A stretch of DNA of 64,000 nucleotides, taken from Microbacterium soli (GTDB taxonomy: Bacteria > Actinomycetota > Actinomycetes > Actinomycetales > Microbacteriaceae). Below are positions 49,043-57,635 of the stretch, in pieces (the stretch's first letter is position 1; the number at the start of each line of letters is the position of its first letter). A program made the position numbers and the translations under genes. The notes beneath the pieces are model-generated. The model did not search any database. It had not been told where the DNA came from and was given only the letters and a program-made list of their open reading frames with translations. The DNA lies in the NCBI RefSeq assembly GCF_039539005.1, contig NZ_BAABCP010000001.1:682001-746000 (forward strand). Reading direction: 5' to 3'.

Positions 49043-49120
49043 TGAGCCACCACGCAAGCCCCGAGCCACCACGCGGGTGACGGTGATCCGCATGGTGGCT
49101 CGCGATTGGATGGTGGGTCG
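49043..49120 (-). repeat. Nested inverted repeat, copy E
   Basis: 78 bp (one base fewer in one spacer), in the orientation of copy B. Plus-strand arms: TGAGCCACCA, CGAGCCACCA, TGGTGGCTCG and TGGTGGGTCG. Lies 77 bp after the stop of the minus-strand VanZ-like gene and 40 bp upstream of the glycosyltransferase start at 49002. Confidence 0.83.
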
Positions 49121-49197
49121 GGGCACGGGCACGCGATGGAGGGCGATGCGGGCACACGATGCAGGGAGGACGCCGGCGCGAGCAGGCGGCGCGCGGG

Positions 49198-49620
49198 TCA
49201 GGGCCCGGGAGCGCGGGAGGATCGGCGCCGTAGGGACTCGATCACGACGAGGCCGACGAGCCCCAGCGCGGCCCCGGCCGCATTCGCGAGGATGTCATAC
49301 AGGCTGAAGGTGCGCTGCGCGAGGAAGACGGCCTGCCCCGCCTCGATGGTCAGCGACGCCAGCAGCGCCGAGGGCAGCACCAGGTGACGCTGCGACGGCA
49401 GCAGCAGCGCCAGCCCGACACCGAACGGGACGAACAGCAGGATGTTGGCGCCGAACTCGATCCTCGGGTACGTGAGCACGGGGAAGCTCGCCGTGATGGA
49501 ACGCAGCAGACCGCCCGCCCCCGCATCGACGGGAACCGGCCAGAAGGCGATCAGCACGAGCACCACCCCGTACACGCACACCCAGATCGAGATCCGTCGC
49601 CGCCCCGAGGACACCGTCAT
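49198..49620 (-). CDS. VanZ-like membrane protein
   Basis: About 140 residues with four membrane helices: ISIWVCVYGVVLVLIAFWPV, then the EFGANILLFVPFGVGLALLL segment with the N-x-x-L-F-x-P-x-G motif, then LLASLTIEAGQAVFL with its conserved E near Q, and a last helix. This is the VanZ family, whose members include a low-level teicoplanin resistance protein and many of unknown function. It starts at ATG 49620, or at GTG 49623. It follows glmM by 18 bp and ends the block before repeat copy E. Confidence 0.82.
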   Translation of the reverse strand: MTVSSGRRRISIWVCVYGVVLVLIAFWPVPVDAGAGGLLRSITASFPVLTYPRIEFGANILLFVPFGVGLALLLPSQRHLVLPSALLASLTIEAGQAVFLAQRTFSLYDILANAAGAALGLVGLVVIESLRRRSSRAPGP

Positions 49621-49638
49621 CACCAGCCCCTGCGGGGG

Positions 49639-51003
49639 TCAGAGCGCGAGGTGCTGGCGGACCACCGAGGCGAGGGACTCCGCATGGGCGTTCGCGGTCT
49701 CGGCATCCGCCGCCTCGACCATCACCCGCACGAGCGGCTCCGTCCCCGACTTGCGCAGCAGCACCCGGCCGGAATCGCCGAGTTCGGCCTCGACGGCCTT
49801 CACCGCCTCCTGCACGCCGGAGTGATCGGAGACGGCGTCCTTGTCGACGCCCTTCACGTTGATCATCACCTGCGGGTACACCGTCATGATCGACGCGAGC
49901 TCGGCCAGCGACTTCTTCTGCCGGGCCATCTCGGCGACCAGGTGCAGGCCGGTCAGCACGCCGTCACCGGTGGTGGCGAACGCCCGCATGATCACGTGGC
50001 CGGACTGCTCTCCGCCCAGCGAGTAGCCGCCGGCGTTCATGTCCTCGAGCACGTAGCGGTCGCCCACGGCGGTCTGCCGCACGGTGATGCCGTGCTCGCG
50101 CATGGCCAGGTGCAGGCCGAGGTTGCTCATGACCGTCGCGACGAGCGTGTCGTCGGCGAGCCTGCCGCGGCTCTTCATCGCCACCGCGAGGATCGCCATG
50201 ATCTGGTCGCCGTCGATGACGTTGCCGTCGGCGTCCACCGCCAGGCAGCGATCGGCGTCCCCGTCGTGGGCGATGCCGACATCCGCGCCGACGCGCACGA
50301 CCTCCGCCGCCAGCTTCTCGAGGTGCGTGGAGCCCACGCCGTCGTTGATGTTGATGCCGTCGGGGTCGGCCCCGATGACGGTCACCTTGGCACCTGCCGC
50401 GCGGAACGCCTCGGGGGATGCTCCGGATGCCGCACCGTTGGCGCAGTCGAGCACCACGTGGATGCCGTCCAGGCGATGCGGCAGCGAGGCCAGCAGGTGC
50501 AGCACGTAACGATCCTCGGCATCCGAGAACCGCTCCACGCGACCCACCTCGCCACCGGTGGGCTGCAGCCTGGTGCGCTCGTCGATGGCCCTCTCGATGC
50601 GCTGCTCGACCTCGTCGGGCAGCTTCACGCCGCCGCGGGCGAAGATCTTGATGCCGTTGTCGGGGGCGGGGTTGTGGGATGCCGAGATCATCACGCCGAA
50701 GTCGGCGTCGATGTCGGAGATGAGGAAGGCGGCCGCCGGGGTCGGCAGCGTACCGGCATCCAGCACGTCCACGCCGGAGGAGGCGAGCCCCGCCTCGACA
50801 GCGGCGCTGAGGAAGTGACCGGAGATCCGCGGGTCGCGCGCGACCACCGCGGTGAGACGCTTGCCGGCGGCCTTGCGAGCCTCGGCGATACGGCCCTGGC
50901 CCAGGACGACAGCCGTCGCCTGGGCCAGGGTGAGGGCAAGCTCAGCGGTCAGGAGCGGGCCGTTGGCCAGCCCCCGCACGCCGTCTGTACCGAACAGAGC
51001 CAT
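49639..51003 (-). CDS. glmM: Phosphoglucosamine mutase
   Basis: 454 residues. It converts glucosamine-6-phosphate to glucosamine-1-phosphate on the route to UDP-GlcNAc for peptidoglycan and polysaccharides. It has the start FGTDGVRG, the phosphoserine loop ISASHNP (S109), the metal loop DGDADR and the sugar-binding EQSGH. The length is normal. It sits 18 bp after rpsI, the usual actinobacterial order rplM-rpsI-glmM. The start is ATG 51003, in the standard family frame. Confidence 0.96.
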   Translation of the reverse strand: MALFGTDGVRGLANGPLLTAELALTLAQATAVVLGQGRIAEARKAAGKRLTAVVARDPRISGHFLSAAVEAGLASSGVDVLDAGTLPTPAAAFLISDIDADFGVMISASHNPAPDNGIKIFARGGVKLPDEVEQRIERAIDERTRLQPTGGEVGRVERFSDAEDRYVLHLLASLPHRLDGIHVVLDCANGAASGASPEAFRAAGAKVTVIGADPDGININDGVGSTHLEKLAAEVVRVGADVGIAHDGDADRCLAVDADGNVIDGDQIMAILAVAMKSRGRLADDTLVATVMSNLGLHLAMREHGITVRQTAVGDRYVLEDMNAGGYSLGGEQSGHVIMRAFATTGDGVLTGLHLVAEMARQKKSLAELASIMTVYPQVMINVKGVDKDAVSDHSGVQEAVKAVEAELGDSGRVLLRKSGTEPLVRVMVEAADAETANAHAESLASVVRQHLAL

Positions 51004-51021
51004 ATGTTGCAGCTGTGCGGA

Positions 51022-51507
51022 TCAGCGCTTGGAGTACTGAGGAGCCTTGCGGGCCTTCTTGAGACCGGCCTTCTTGCGCTCGATGACGCGAGCGTCACGC
51101 GACAGGAAGCCGGCCTTCTTGAGGGTCGGACGGTTGTTCTCGGCGTCGATGTTGTTCAGCGCGCGGGCGATGCCCAGGCGCAGAGCGCCGGCCTGACCCG
51201 AGTCTCCGCCGCCCGAGATGCGGGCGATGACGTCGTACGCACCGACCAGGTTCAGCGCGGTGAACGGGTCGTTGATCAGCTGCTGGTGCAGCTTGTTGGG
51301 GAAGTAGTCCTCGAGGGTACGACCGTTGATGGTGATCGTGCCCGAGCCGGGGATCAGACGCACGCGGGCGATGGCCTGCTTGCGCCGGCCCACGGCGGCC
51401 CCCGGCACGGAGAGCACGGGGCGGGGAGCGGACTCCACGACCTCGGCCTCCGGCGTGGAGGTGGAGAAGTTCTGCGGGAATTCTGCGGTGTCCTGAATGT
51501 CAGCCAC
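51022..51507 (-). CDS. rpsI: 30S ribosomal protein S9
   Basis: 161 residues. The core [19 protein letters not shown], then NGRTLEDYF, and the highly basic end [12 protein letters not shown] are diagnostic of S9, whose C-terminal tail reaches the P site. The extra ~35 N-terminal residues are acidic and disordered, as in other actinobacteria. It follows rplM by 26 bp and is co-transcribed with it. Confidence 0.97.
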   Translation of the reverse strand: MADIQDTAEFPQNFSTSTPEAEVVESAPRPVLSVPGAAVGRRKQAIARVRLIPGSGTITINGRTLEDYFPNKLHQQLINDPFTALNLVGAYDVIARISGGGDSGQAGALRLGIARALNNIDAENNRPTLKKAGFLSRDARVIERKKAGLKKARKAPQYSKR

Positions 51508-51533
51508 GAGTATGTCCTTAGTCTGTGCGGCGC

Positions 51534-51980
51534 TTACTGGGCGACCTGGTCGAGGGTGTACGGCGTGGGCTGCTGAGCGGCGTGCGGGTGCTCGGCACCG
51601 GCGTACACCTTCAGCTTCGACAGCTGCTGGCGGCCCAGGGTGTTCTTCGGGAGCATGCCGCGCACGGCCTTCTCCACGGCGCGAACCGGGTTCTTCTCGA
51701 GGAGCTCGGCGTAGGAGGTCGCCGTCAGGCCGCCCGGGTAGCCCGAGTGGCGGTAGGCCATCTTCTTGTGGAGCTTCTGCCCCGTGAGGGCGACCTTCTC
51801 GGCGTTGACGATGACGACGAAGTCGCCGGTGTCGACGTGCGGAGCGAAGGTCGGCTTGTGCTTGCCGCGCAGGATCGCTGCGGCGTGCGAGGCGAGGCGG
51901 CCGAGAACGACGTCGGTGGCGTCGATGACGATCCAGTCACGCTGGACCTGCCCGGCCTTCGGGGTGTAAGTGCGCGTCAC
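51534..51980 (-). CDS. rplM: 50S ribosomal protein L13
   Basis: 148 residues. [34 protein letters not shown] and [18 protein letters not shown] are the standard L13 landmarks. It is an early assembly protein of the large subunit. The GTG start lies after AAGAAAG. The leader of about 138 nt between its -10 box and the start contains a hairpin (GTTCTC/GAGAAC); autoregulatory L13 leaders are known in other bacteria, but no match to one is claimed. Confidence 0.97.
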   Translation of the reverse strand: MTRTYTPKAGQVQRDWIVIDATDVVLGRLASHAAAILRGKHKPTFAPHVDTGDFVVIVNAEKVALTGQKLHKKMAYRHSGYPGGLTATSYAELLEKNPVRAVEKAVRGMLPKNTLGRQQLSKLKVYAGAEHPHAAQQPTPYTLDQVAQ

Positions 51981-52124
51981 AATAGTGCTGCTTTCTTGGA
52001 ATCGAACGGAGAGGTTCGTGAATCCCGCTCCGGGGTGGTTCTCAATGCGGAGAACACGCCAGTGGAGGGCTCACGTTCGTCGCACCCGATCCGCGCATGC
52101 GCACATCACGAGCACCAAGGGGCC

Positions 52125-52130
52125 AGCTTA
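52125..52130 (-). promoter_or_regulatory. -10 box of the rplM-rpsI-glmM operon
   Basis: Minus-strand TAAGCT. Predicts a start near 52118 and a leader of about 138 nt to the rplM GTG. Confidence 0.4.
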
Positions 52131-52166
52131 CCGCATCCGCTCCCCGTCCCCAACTCAGGGCTTCGG

Positions 52167-53927
52167 TCATGGAGCGGGGAACATCGATCCGCACGAGGCA
52201 TCCACCGTGACCGGAGTCTCCGTCACGGTGGGCGAGTATCGCACCTGCAGCGGCTGATCGGCATCCGTCGGCACCGTCGTCGTGAACGAGACCGTCCTCG
52301 ACTCGCCCATCGGCACCATCACGACCATGCTCCTGAAGTCGCGCCCCTTGTACGTGCCGACCCGCTCCTCCGCATCCCGATCCCCCTTCGCGGGACTCGA
52401 GCCCACGAGCTCTCCACCGGGGAGCGCCATGCCGATGACATCCAGCATGATCGTCGTGCGCGGCTGGCCCCAGCGCTCGTTGCGCATCCCCAGCGTGTAA
52501 TGACTCAGGTCGTTGCCGGGAACGGCGCTGTGCATCGTGATCGACGTGGTCATGGTGCGCTTGTCCGCATCGCACGTGACCGCCATCTCGTTGCTGAGGT
52601 AGTACTCCAGTTTGGAATGCGCATCATCGTTGAGATAGATGCCGGTCTGCGTGACCTTCTCGTTGTCGGTGGTCACCGTGCCGTCCACGCCCAGTTCCGC
52701 CGCGACGGCCTGCTGATCGGCATCCGCGAACCAGGCGTACACGCGCTGCTCGTCCGCAGCCCTCTGCAACTGCTCGAGCATCGCCAGCGGATCCCAGCCG
52801 CCGCTCATCACGGTGCTGAACACCGCCGCCGACACCTTCGCGAAGTACAGGTCGGCGAGCTCACCGCGCGCGCCGAACCGCTCGTACGTGTCACTGAGCA
52901 GCAGCTTCACCGCGTTGTCCGCCGTGACGGGGGTGTCCTCCCCCTCCACCGTGACAGGGCCCGCCACCTTCAGCATGTACGAGAGCGTGACCGGGTCGAC
53001 GGAGATGATGCCGTCCAGCCGGTCGCCCACCGTCTTGCCCCACAGCCCGCTCACCAGTCGCGCCGTGTCGGTGAAATCGGGCATCCGGGTGTAGTTCTGC
53101 GAGTACTTCCAGGTGTCGCTCTCGAAGAGCTTCTCCTCATCCGGATTCTCCAGATGCTGCGGGAAGAAGCCCTTGGGCCCCTTCAGCACGAAGTCCAACG
53201 CGGCCTGGTCCTGGCGCATCTCGACTTTGCCGCCGTCCACGCGCAGCACGGCGCCCGCGCCCGGGTTTCCGCCCGTCGCGCGCGTCTCGGCGTTGTTCTG
53301 GAACAGCAGCGCATAGTTGCGGGGGCCGTCTCCGCCCAGCATCGACAGCACCATCGGCAGGTTCTTCTCGGCGAAGTCGATCGCCGGCGTCGCCTGTTCG
53401 ACGATGTCCACCAGCTGGCCGATGTTGTCTTCGACGAAGGGGTGGATGGCGTCCAGGTCGATCCGGTCGATGTGCGACTTCGCCTCGTCGAACACCGACT
53501 TCAGCTCGGGCAGCTTCGGCTGGGCGGTGCGGAAGGGCTCCAGGTTGATCCCGCCGCCCTCGACCTTGAAGTTGGCCGGGTCGGCCAGGGGAAGAAGCTC
53601 GGATGCCAGCGGCAGGGCGTCCCTGACCAGGATGTGCGTCGCCTGCGTCGTCTCGCTCACGGCCGTGACGTTGGCGCCCACCCACGGCACCGCGCCGGCG
53701 ATCCCCCACAGCGGCCCGTTCACGATCTCGTCGGCGTCGGAGGTGAGCTTCAGCACCTCCTGGCTGAGCGACTCGACGCCCGCGACGTCGCCGTCCTTCA
53801 TGAGCGGGACGACCTGGCCGATCTTCGATTTCGCACCCTGGAGGTCGTCCTTCACCTGCAGCGCCTGCACGAGCAGGATGCCGCCCATCACGACAGCGGC
53901 GACCAGGAGGAGGAAGATCCCCAGCAC
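52167..53927 (-). CDS. DUF4012 membrane-anchored protein
   Basis: 586 residues from the GTG at 53927. One membrane helix (ILGIF-like GIFLLLVAAVVMGGILLV) at the very N-terminus is followed by a large extracellular domain with NYALLFQNNAETRATGGNPG, the DUF4012 landmark. The family is found in actinobacteria, often near polysaccharide genes, and its function is unknown. The in-frame DNA upstream remains open to an ATC at 54069-54071 that lies five bases after GAGGGGG and would add 48 residues with a basic stretch before the helix, so the true start is probably upstream of 53927. Confidence 0.82.
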   Translation of the reverse strand: MLGIFLLLVAAVVMGGILLVQALQVKDDLQGAKSKIGQVVPLMKDGDVAGVESLSQEVLKLTSDADEIVNGPLWGIAGAVPWVGANVTAVSETTQATHILVRDALPLASELLPLADPANFKVEGGGINLEPFRTAQPKLPELKSVFDEAKSHIDRIDLDAIHPFVEDNIGQLVDIVEQATPAIDFAEKNLPMVLSMLGGDGPRNYALLFQNNAETRATGGNPGAGAVLRVDGGKVEMRQDQAALDFVLKGPKGFFPQHLENPDEEKLFESDTWKYSQNYTRMPDFTDTARLVSGLWGKTVGDRLDGIISVDPVTLSYMLKVAGPVTVEGEDTPVTADNAVKLLLSDTYERFGARGELADLYFAKVSAAVFSTVMSGGWDPLAMLEQLQRAADEQRVYAWFADADQQAVAAELGVDGTVTTDNEKVTQTGIYLNDDAHSKLEYYLSNEMAVTCDADKRTMTTSITMHSAVPGNDLSHYTLGMRNERWGQPRTTIMLDVIGMALPGGELVGSSPAKGDRDAEERVGTYKGRDFRSMVVMVPMGESRTVSFTTTVPTDADQPLQVRYSPTVTETPVTVDASCGSMFPAP

Positions 53928-54071
53928 GACCCACGGCCAGACGCGGTGGCGGCGGGGGCCGTCTGCGTCGTCGTAGCTGCCGTACTCCGGGTCGAGGGCG
54001 GGGTCGAGGTCGGCGAGCGTACCGTCATAACGACGCTCGCGACGCGAGCGCGGTGCATTCGAATCAGTGAT
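53928..54071 (-). other. Likely N-terminal extension of the DUF4012 gene with an ATC start
   Basis: The frame is open and reads ITDSNAPRSRRERRYDG, then an acidic stretch with repeated Asp, then RRHRVWPWVV directly before the helix. There is no ATG, GTG or TTG between the in-frame stop near 54112 and 53927. GAGGGGG stands at ribosome-binding distance from the ATC. A -10 box at 54124-54129 fits this start with a 46-nt leader. Confidence 0.5.
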
Positions 54072-54123
54072 GGCAGCCCCCTCGGTGGCCTCATGCGCGC
54101 CGCCCGGTCGACACGCTCAGCAA

Positions 54124-54129
54124 AGGATA
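54124..54129 (-). promoter_or_regulatory. -10 box of the DUF4012 gene
   Basis: Minus-strand TATCCT. Predicted transcript start near 54117; fits translation from about 54071 better than from 53927. Confidence 0.38.
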
Positions 54130-54225
54130 CCGAGCATCCCTGGGGCTGACCCTGGGCGGTTCCGAGGCATCGTCCTCGATCCTCCGCTGACGGAGCGGCA
54201 TTGCCGTACGCGGACGGCGGTTTCG

Positions 54226-54942
54226 TCAGCGCAGGAGTTGCTCTGAGATGCTCGCCGAAGTGCTCATAAGCGTCCTGGACACGTCGTCCAGGTCAGGCAA
54301 CCCTCCCGCGACCGTGACCAGTCCTATGCTCCCGACCGCACGACGCTTGCGATCCAAGATCGGTACCGCGAGACCCGAGACTCCGAACCGGATCTCATCG
54401 CTGGAGTATGCGTAGCCCCTGCGTCGAATCTCGCTCAGAGTCTCGCGTAGCCTCTCGGCGGTACCGACATCCGACAGCTTCCCCAGCATCGCTTCGACAA
54501 CCTTCGGCGGAGAGAACGCGAGGATGGCACGTCCGTGGCCGCCGGCCGCCAACGGGCTGCGGAAACCCAACGAGTACCTGATCTGCGTCGGCCCCGACTG
54601 GCTCACCCGCTGATCGAGAATGACACCATCCGTGCCGTCTGCGACCACGAGGACGCAAGTCGCGTCGTAGCGGGCTGCGAGCTGCTCAAGTCCGGACTGC
54701 GCCGCTGTCCGGATGTCGGACTCGATGGAGTCGCTGAGATTCAGAATCGTGAGACCCAGTGAGTAGCTGCTTCCATCACGACGTACGAAGCCTCGAGCCT
54801 CCAAGGTGGAGAGTGAGCGGTAGACGATCGTCCGGCTGAGGCCCGTGAGCTTCGCGAGTTCGATGGAAGTAGCGGCTCCCTGCTCACCCAGCAGTTGCAA
54901 TATCCACAGCGCGTTATCGACGGTCTTGGAAACCTGAGCCAC
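54226..54942 (-). CDS. IclR-family transcriptional regulator
   Basis: 238 residues. The winged helix-turn-helix (NALWILQLLGEQGAATSIELAKL, TGLSRTIVYRSLSTLEARGFV) is at about 9-60, followed by an effector-binding IclR domain (ILDQRVSQSG, GFRSPLAAGGHGRAILAF, RRGYAYSSDEIRFGVSGLAVPI). Members control catabolic operons, often for aromatics. It lies just beyond the end of the uptake/oxygenase operon, on the same strand. GTG 54942 was chosen because GGAGG lies nine bases upstream; an earlier start at 54999 is possible. The palindrome at 63545-63573 is a candidate operator. Confidence 0.88.
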   Translation of the reverse strand: MAQVSKTVDNALWILQLLGEQGAATSIELAKLTGLSRTIVYRSLSTLEARGFVRRDGSSYSLGLTILNLSDSIESDIRTAAQSGLEQLAARYDATCVLVVADGTDGVILDQRVSQSGPTQIRYSLGFRSPLAAGGHGRAILAFSPPKVVEAMLGKLSDVGTAERLRETLSEIRRRGYAYSSDEIRFGVSGLAVPILDRKRRAVGSIGLVTVAGGLPDLDDVSRTLMSTSASISEQLLR

Positions 54943-55070
54943 GCTTCTTACCTCCGCAACATCCACGCACCAGAACAATCCGAGCGTTCGCACACCCATG
55001 CCGCCTCAGCGATGAGTACCACCCTAGTGCGGCCAGGCGGGCACGAGCGCAGGGTCCGTCCGCACCGTCT

Positions 55071-55592
55071 CTACGACGCGGACGCTTCCGGCACGCGCGT
55101 CAACAGTGCGCCACCAGCGCCGATTACGCCCAGACCGAGAGCGACCAACCCGCCCACGGCGCCGAGATCCAGCGTCTGCCACCAAGTCGCCCCCACGGCG
55201 AAGGACCCCGGCCCCGCGAACGCGACTGCTGAAGCCAGCACGATGATCGCAAGAGGATAGGTGAAGCCGCCTTTCGCGTTGAAGTAGCCGTTCTTCCAAT
55301 GCACAGCGAAGGTGGCGACGAGCATCGACGCGATGAGTCCCGCGGCCGCGAGCGGAATGAGCAGGCCGAGCAGCATGAGGATGGCCGCGCCCGCTTCGCA
55401 CGCTGCGGATATCGGTCCGATGATGCCGGCCGACCTCATCCGCAACGAGCGCAGATATGAACTCCACCCCTTCAGCCCCGGCCCTCCGAACAGGCCGAAG
55501 AGCTTCTGCCCTCCGTATGCGATGAAGTTGACTCCGAGATACACCCTCACCAGAAGCATCCCGATGTCAAAGCCGAGATCGATCTCGTTCAT
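55071..55592 (-). CDS. DoxX-family membrane protein
   Basis: 173 residues with four membrane helices: LLVRVYLGVNFIAYGGQKLFG (the family's RxxxGxxFxxxGxxKL start), then GPISAACEAGAAILMLLGLLIPLAAAGL, VHWKNGYFNAKGGFTYPLAI and a last helix. The H-W-x-N-G-Y/F motif is typical. DoxX proteins act in redox or membrane integrity; the role here is unclear. Its start lies inside the end of the livM-like gene (26-bp overlap), so it is translated with the transporter. AGGAGAG is seven bases before the ATG. Confidence 0.85.
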   Translation of the reverse strand: MNEIDLGFDIGMLLVRVYLGVNFIAYGGQKLFGLFGGPGLKGWSSYLRSLRMRSAGIIGPISAACEAGAAILMLLGLLIPLAAAGLIASMLVATFAVHWKNGYFNAKGGFTYPLAIIVLASAVAFAGPGSFAVGATWWQTLDLGAVGGLVALGLGVIGAGGALLTRVPEASAS

Positions 55593-56748
55593 CCTGTGCT
55601 CTCCTTCCATCATTCTTCTCTGCGCCATCCACGATTTCTGGCGTCTCACTCGCGTTGCCAGACCTGCTCGGCACCTCGGCCCAGTCACGAAGGCCGTGGA
55701 GCATTCCACTCAGACCGCGGGGCTGAAAGACGAGGATCGCCACCACCAGCAGGGCGTAAATGAGGTTGCTGACATATGTAGGTCCGAAAGCCGACTGTGT
55801 ATCGGTGTCGGCGACGAACGGGAGCACGCTGGAGAAGTGATCCAGCAGTTGGGGTATGGCGGTCACGACGATCGCCCCGAGTGCGGCTCCCGTCACGGAC
55901 CCCATCCCCCCGATCACGATGATCACCGTGTACGTAATACTCATATCCAAGCCGAACGCGTCGGGGACGACCTGTTCGTATGTGAGTGCGAGCAAGACTC
56001 CCGCCACACCCGCATACGCCGAAGACACAGTGAAGACCGCCGCCTTCGTACGCTGAACATTCACTCCCAGAACAGCTGCCGCAACCTCACTGTCACGGAT
56101 GTTCTGCAGCTGCCGACCGAAGCGACTGTCACGGAGGTTGCGCGCGACCCAGACGCTTCCGACGGCGAGCACCACACCTAGCAGCCATAGTCGCTCCAGT
56201 CTCTCGAACGGAACCCCCAACAGAGAGAATGCCGGGTCGCCGGAGCTGAAGCTCCAGCCGAAGACGGTGAATTCCGGTGTTCGACGACCGGAAGTCCCAC
56301 CCGTCAACGGACTTGCGTTCAGCATCACGAACTGGCCGATGAACACCAGCCCCAGAGTGGCAATGCCCAGGTACAGTCCGCGGAGCCGCTTTGCGACGGG
56401 GCTGAAGAGGACCCCGGCTGATGCCGTGATGGCCACGGCCAATACGGCCGCGATCAGGGGCGGCAATCCCATCCCCCACGACCCGTCTTCGGGCTGAGCC
56501 GCAAGGATCGCGTACGCGTACGCACCCACGCCGATGAAGAACGCATGCGCCAACGAGAGCTGACCCGCCAGGCCCGTGAGAAGGTCGAGGCCGACCGCGC
56601 CGATGACCGCCACACAGATGAACAGGCCGAGTTGCAGCCAGAAGGTCTCCAGATACACGGGCACGGCGGCGACGATGAGCGCCATGGCGATCCACACAAC
56701 GATGCGGACCACGAAACGCACCGAGAACACGACACGGATGTCAGACAC
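55567..56748 (-). CDS. livM: Branched-chain amino acid-type ABC transporter permease (LivM)
   Basis: 393 residues with about ten helices. It has GLLTGLAGQLSLAHAFFIGVGAYAYAIL-like sequence, the EAA-type loop NIRDSEVAAAVLGVNVQRTK and GGMGSVTGAALGAIVVTAIPQLL, all typical of LivM. It forms the membrane channel with LivH. The GTG at 56748 has GGGAGG six bases upstream and overlaps the livH stop by eight bases. The C-terminal ~50 residues are hydrophilic, longer than usual. In this setting (FAD monooxygenase, hydrolase) the substrate is likely an aromatic or related carboxylate, not necessarily an amino acid. Confidence 0.9.
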   Translation of the reverse strand: MSDIRVVFSVRFVVRIVVWIAMALIVAAVPVYLETFWLQLGLFICVAVIGAVGLDLLTGLAGQLSLAHAFFIGVGAYAYAILAAQPEDGSWGMGLPPLIAAVLAVAITASAGVLFSPVAKRLRGLYLGIATLGLVFIGQFVMLNASPLTGGTSGRRTPEFTVFGWSFSSGDPAFSLLGVPFERLERLWLLGVVLAVGSVWVARNLRDSRFGRQLQNIRDSEVAAAVLGVNVQRTKAAVFTVSSAYAGVAGVLLALTYEQVVPDAFGLDMSITYTVIIVIGGMGSVTGAALGAIVVTAIPQLLDHFSSVLPFVADTDTQSAFGPTYVSNLIYALLVVAILVFQPRGLSGMLHGLRDWAEVPSRSGNASETPEIVDGAEKNDGRRAQDERDRSRL

Positions 56749-57634
56749 GGACGGCCTCCCGCGAGCCGAACAAGCCCTGCGGTCTCCACAGCAGAACCAC
56801 GAACAGCACGACGTACGGCAGAACTCCGGAGAGCCCGATCCCCAGGAACGCGAGCTGGTGCTGATAACCGGCAGCCAGAGCCTCAACCACACCGATTATA
56901 AGCCCGCCCACCACCGCACCTCCGAAGGAATCCACGCCCCCGAGCATCACCGCCGGCAGCGCTCGCAACGCTGTCACCCCAACCCCGATCTCCAGCCCGG
57001 GTGTGGGAAAACTGACGAGAAAGACGCCTGCTATCACCGTCAACGCGCCACCAACCACCCACGCCGACGTCGAGATACGAGAGGTGTTGATTCCGGCGAG
57101 AGCGGCCGCTTCCTGGTCCTCTGCGTTGGCGCGCATGGCGACTCCCCACCCGGTGTATCGAAGCGCGAGGAAGAACACGGCGAGCAAGACGCTCGCCACG
57201 CAGACGGTGACCACACGGGACAGCGGAACTGTCGCGCCAAGGAAGTCAAGCGTCATGTCGCCCCACGGCGTGTGAACGGGGATGATCTGAGTGCCTATCT
57301 CCCGCCTTGCCTCCGTCGTCAGTGCGATGTCGACGGCGATCATCAGGATCGCCAGCAGCACCATCAGGTCCGGCCCCTTCACCCTCCGAGCCAGCACCAG
57401 ATAGACCGCTCCCGACAGCATTCCTCCGAAGGCGACTCCCGCAAGCAGTGCGGGGAAGAAGCCGATGAGCGGCTCCAGGCGTGCCAGCACAAGAACGCTC
57501 ATGACCAGTAGCGACCCTTGAGCCAGGTTGAATACACCGGTCGACTTGAAGATCGTGACGAATCCGAGCGCCAGGACGGCATAGACGGATCCCAGAGAAA
57601 GACCTGCTATCAGCAACGACGAGAGCGTCTCCAC
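56741..57634 (-). CDS. livH: Branched-chain amino acid-type ABC transporter permease (LivH)
   Basis: 297 residues with eight or so helices. It has ALGFVTIFKSTGVFNLAQGSLL at the start, the EAA-like loop MRANAEDQEAAALAGINTSR, and GVTALRALPAVMLGGVDSFGGAVVGGLIIG, diagnostic for LivH. GTG 57634 has GAGAGGAG upstream; it starts one base after the stop of livG, so the operon is tightly packed. It pairs with LivM to form the permease. Confidence 0.9.
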   Translation of the reverse strand: METLSSLLIAGLSLGSVYAVLALGFVTIFKSTGVFNLAQGSLLVMSVLVLARLEPLIGFFPALLAGVAFGGMLSGAVYLVLARRVKGPDLMVLLAILMIAVDIALTTEARREIGTQIIPVHTPWGDMTLDFLGATVPLSRVVTVCVASVLLAVFFLALRYTGWGVAMRANAEDQEAAALAGINTSRISTSAWVVGGALTVIAGVFLVSFPTPGLEIGVGVTALRALPAVMLGGVDSFGGAVVGGLIIGVVEALAAGYQHQLAFLGIGLSGVLPYVVLFVVLLWRPQGLFGSREAVRV

Positions 57635-57635
57635 G

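Noticed and set aside
51981..52118. A known ribosomal-protein leader RNA before rplM.
   Set aside because: A leader and a small hairpin exist, but no match to a described L13 leader structure could be made by eye.
51525..54149. An 874-codon plus-strand open frame over rplM and the DUF4012 gene.
   Set aside because: It is antisense to two well-supported genes and has no recognisable domain.
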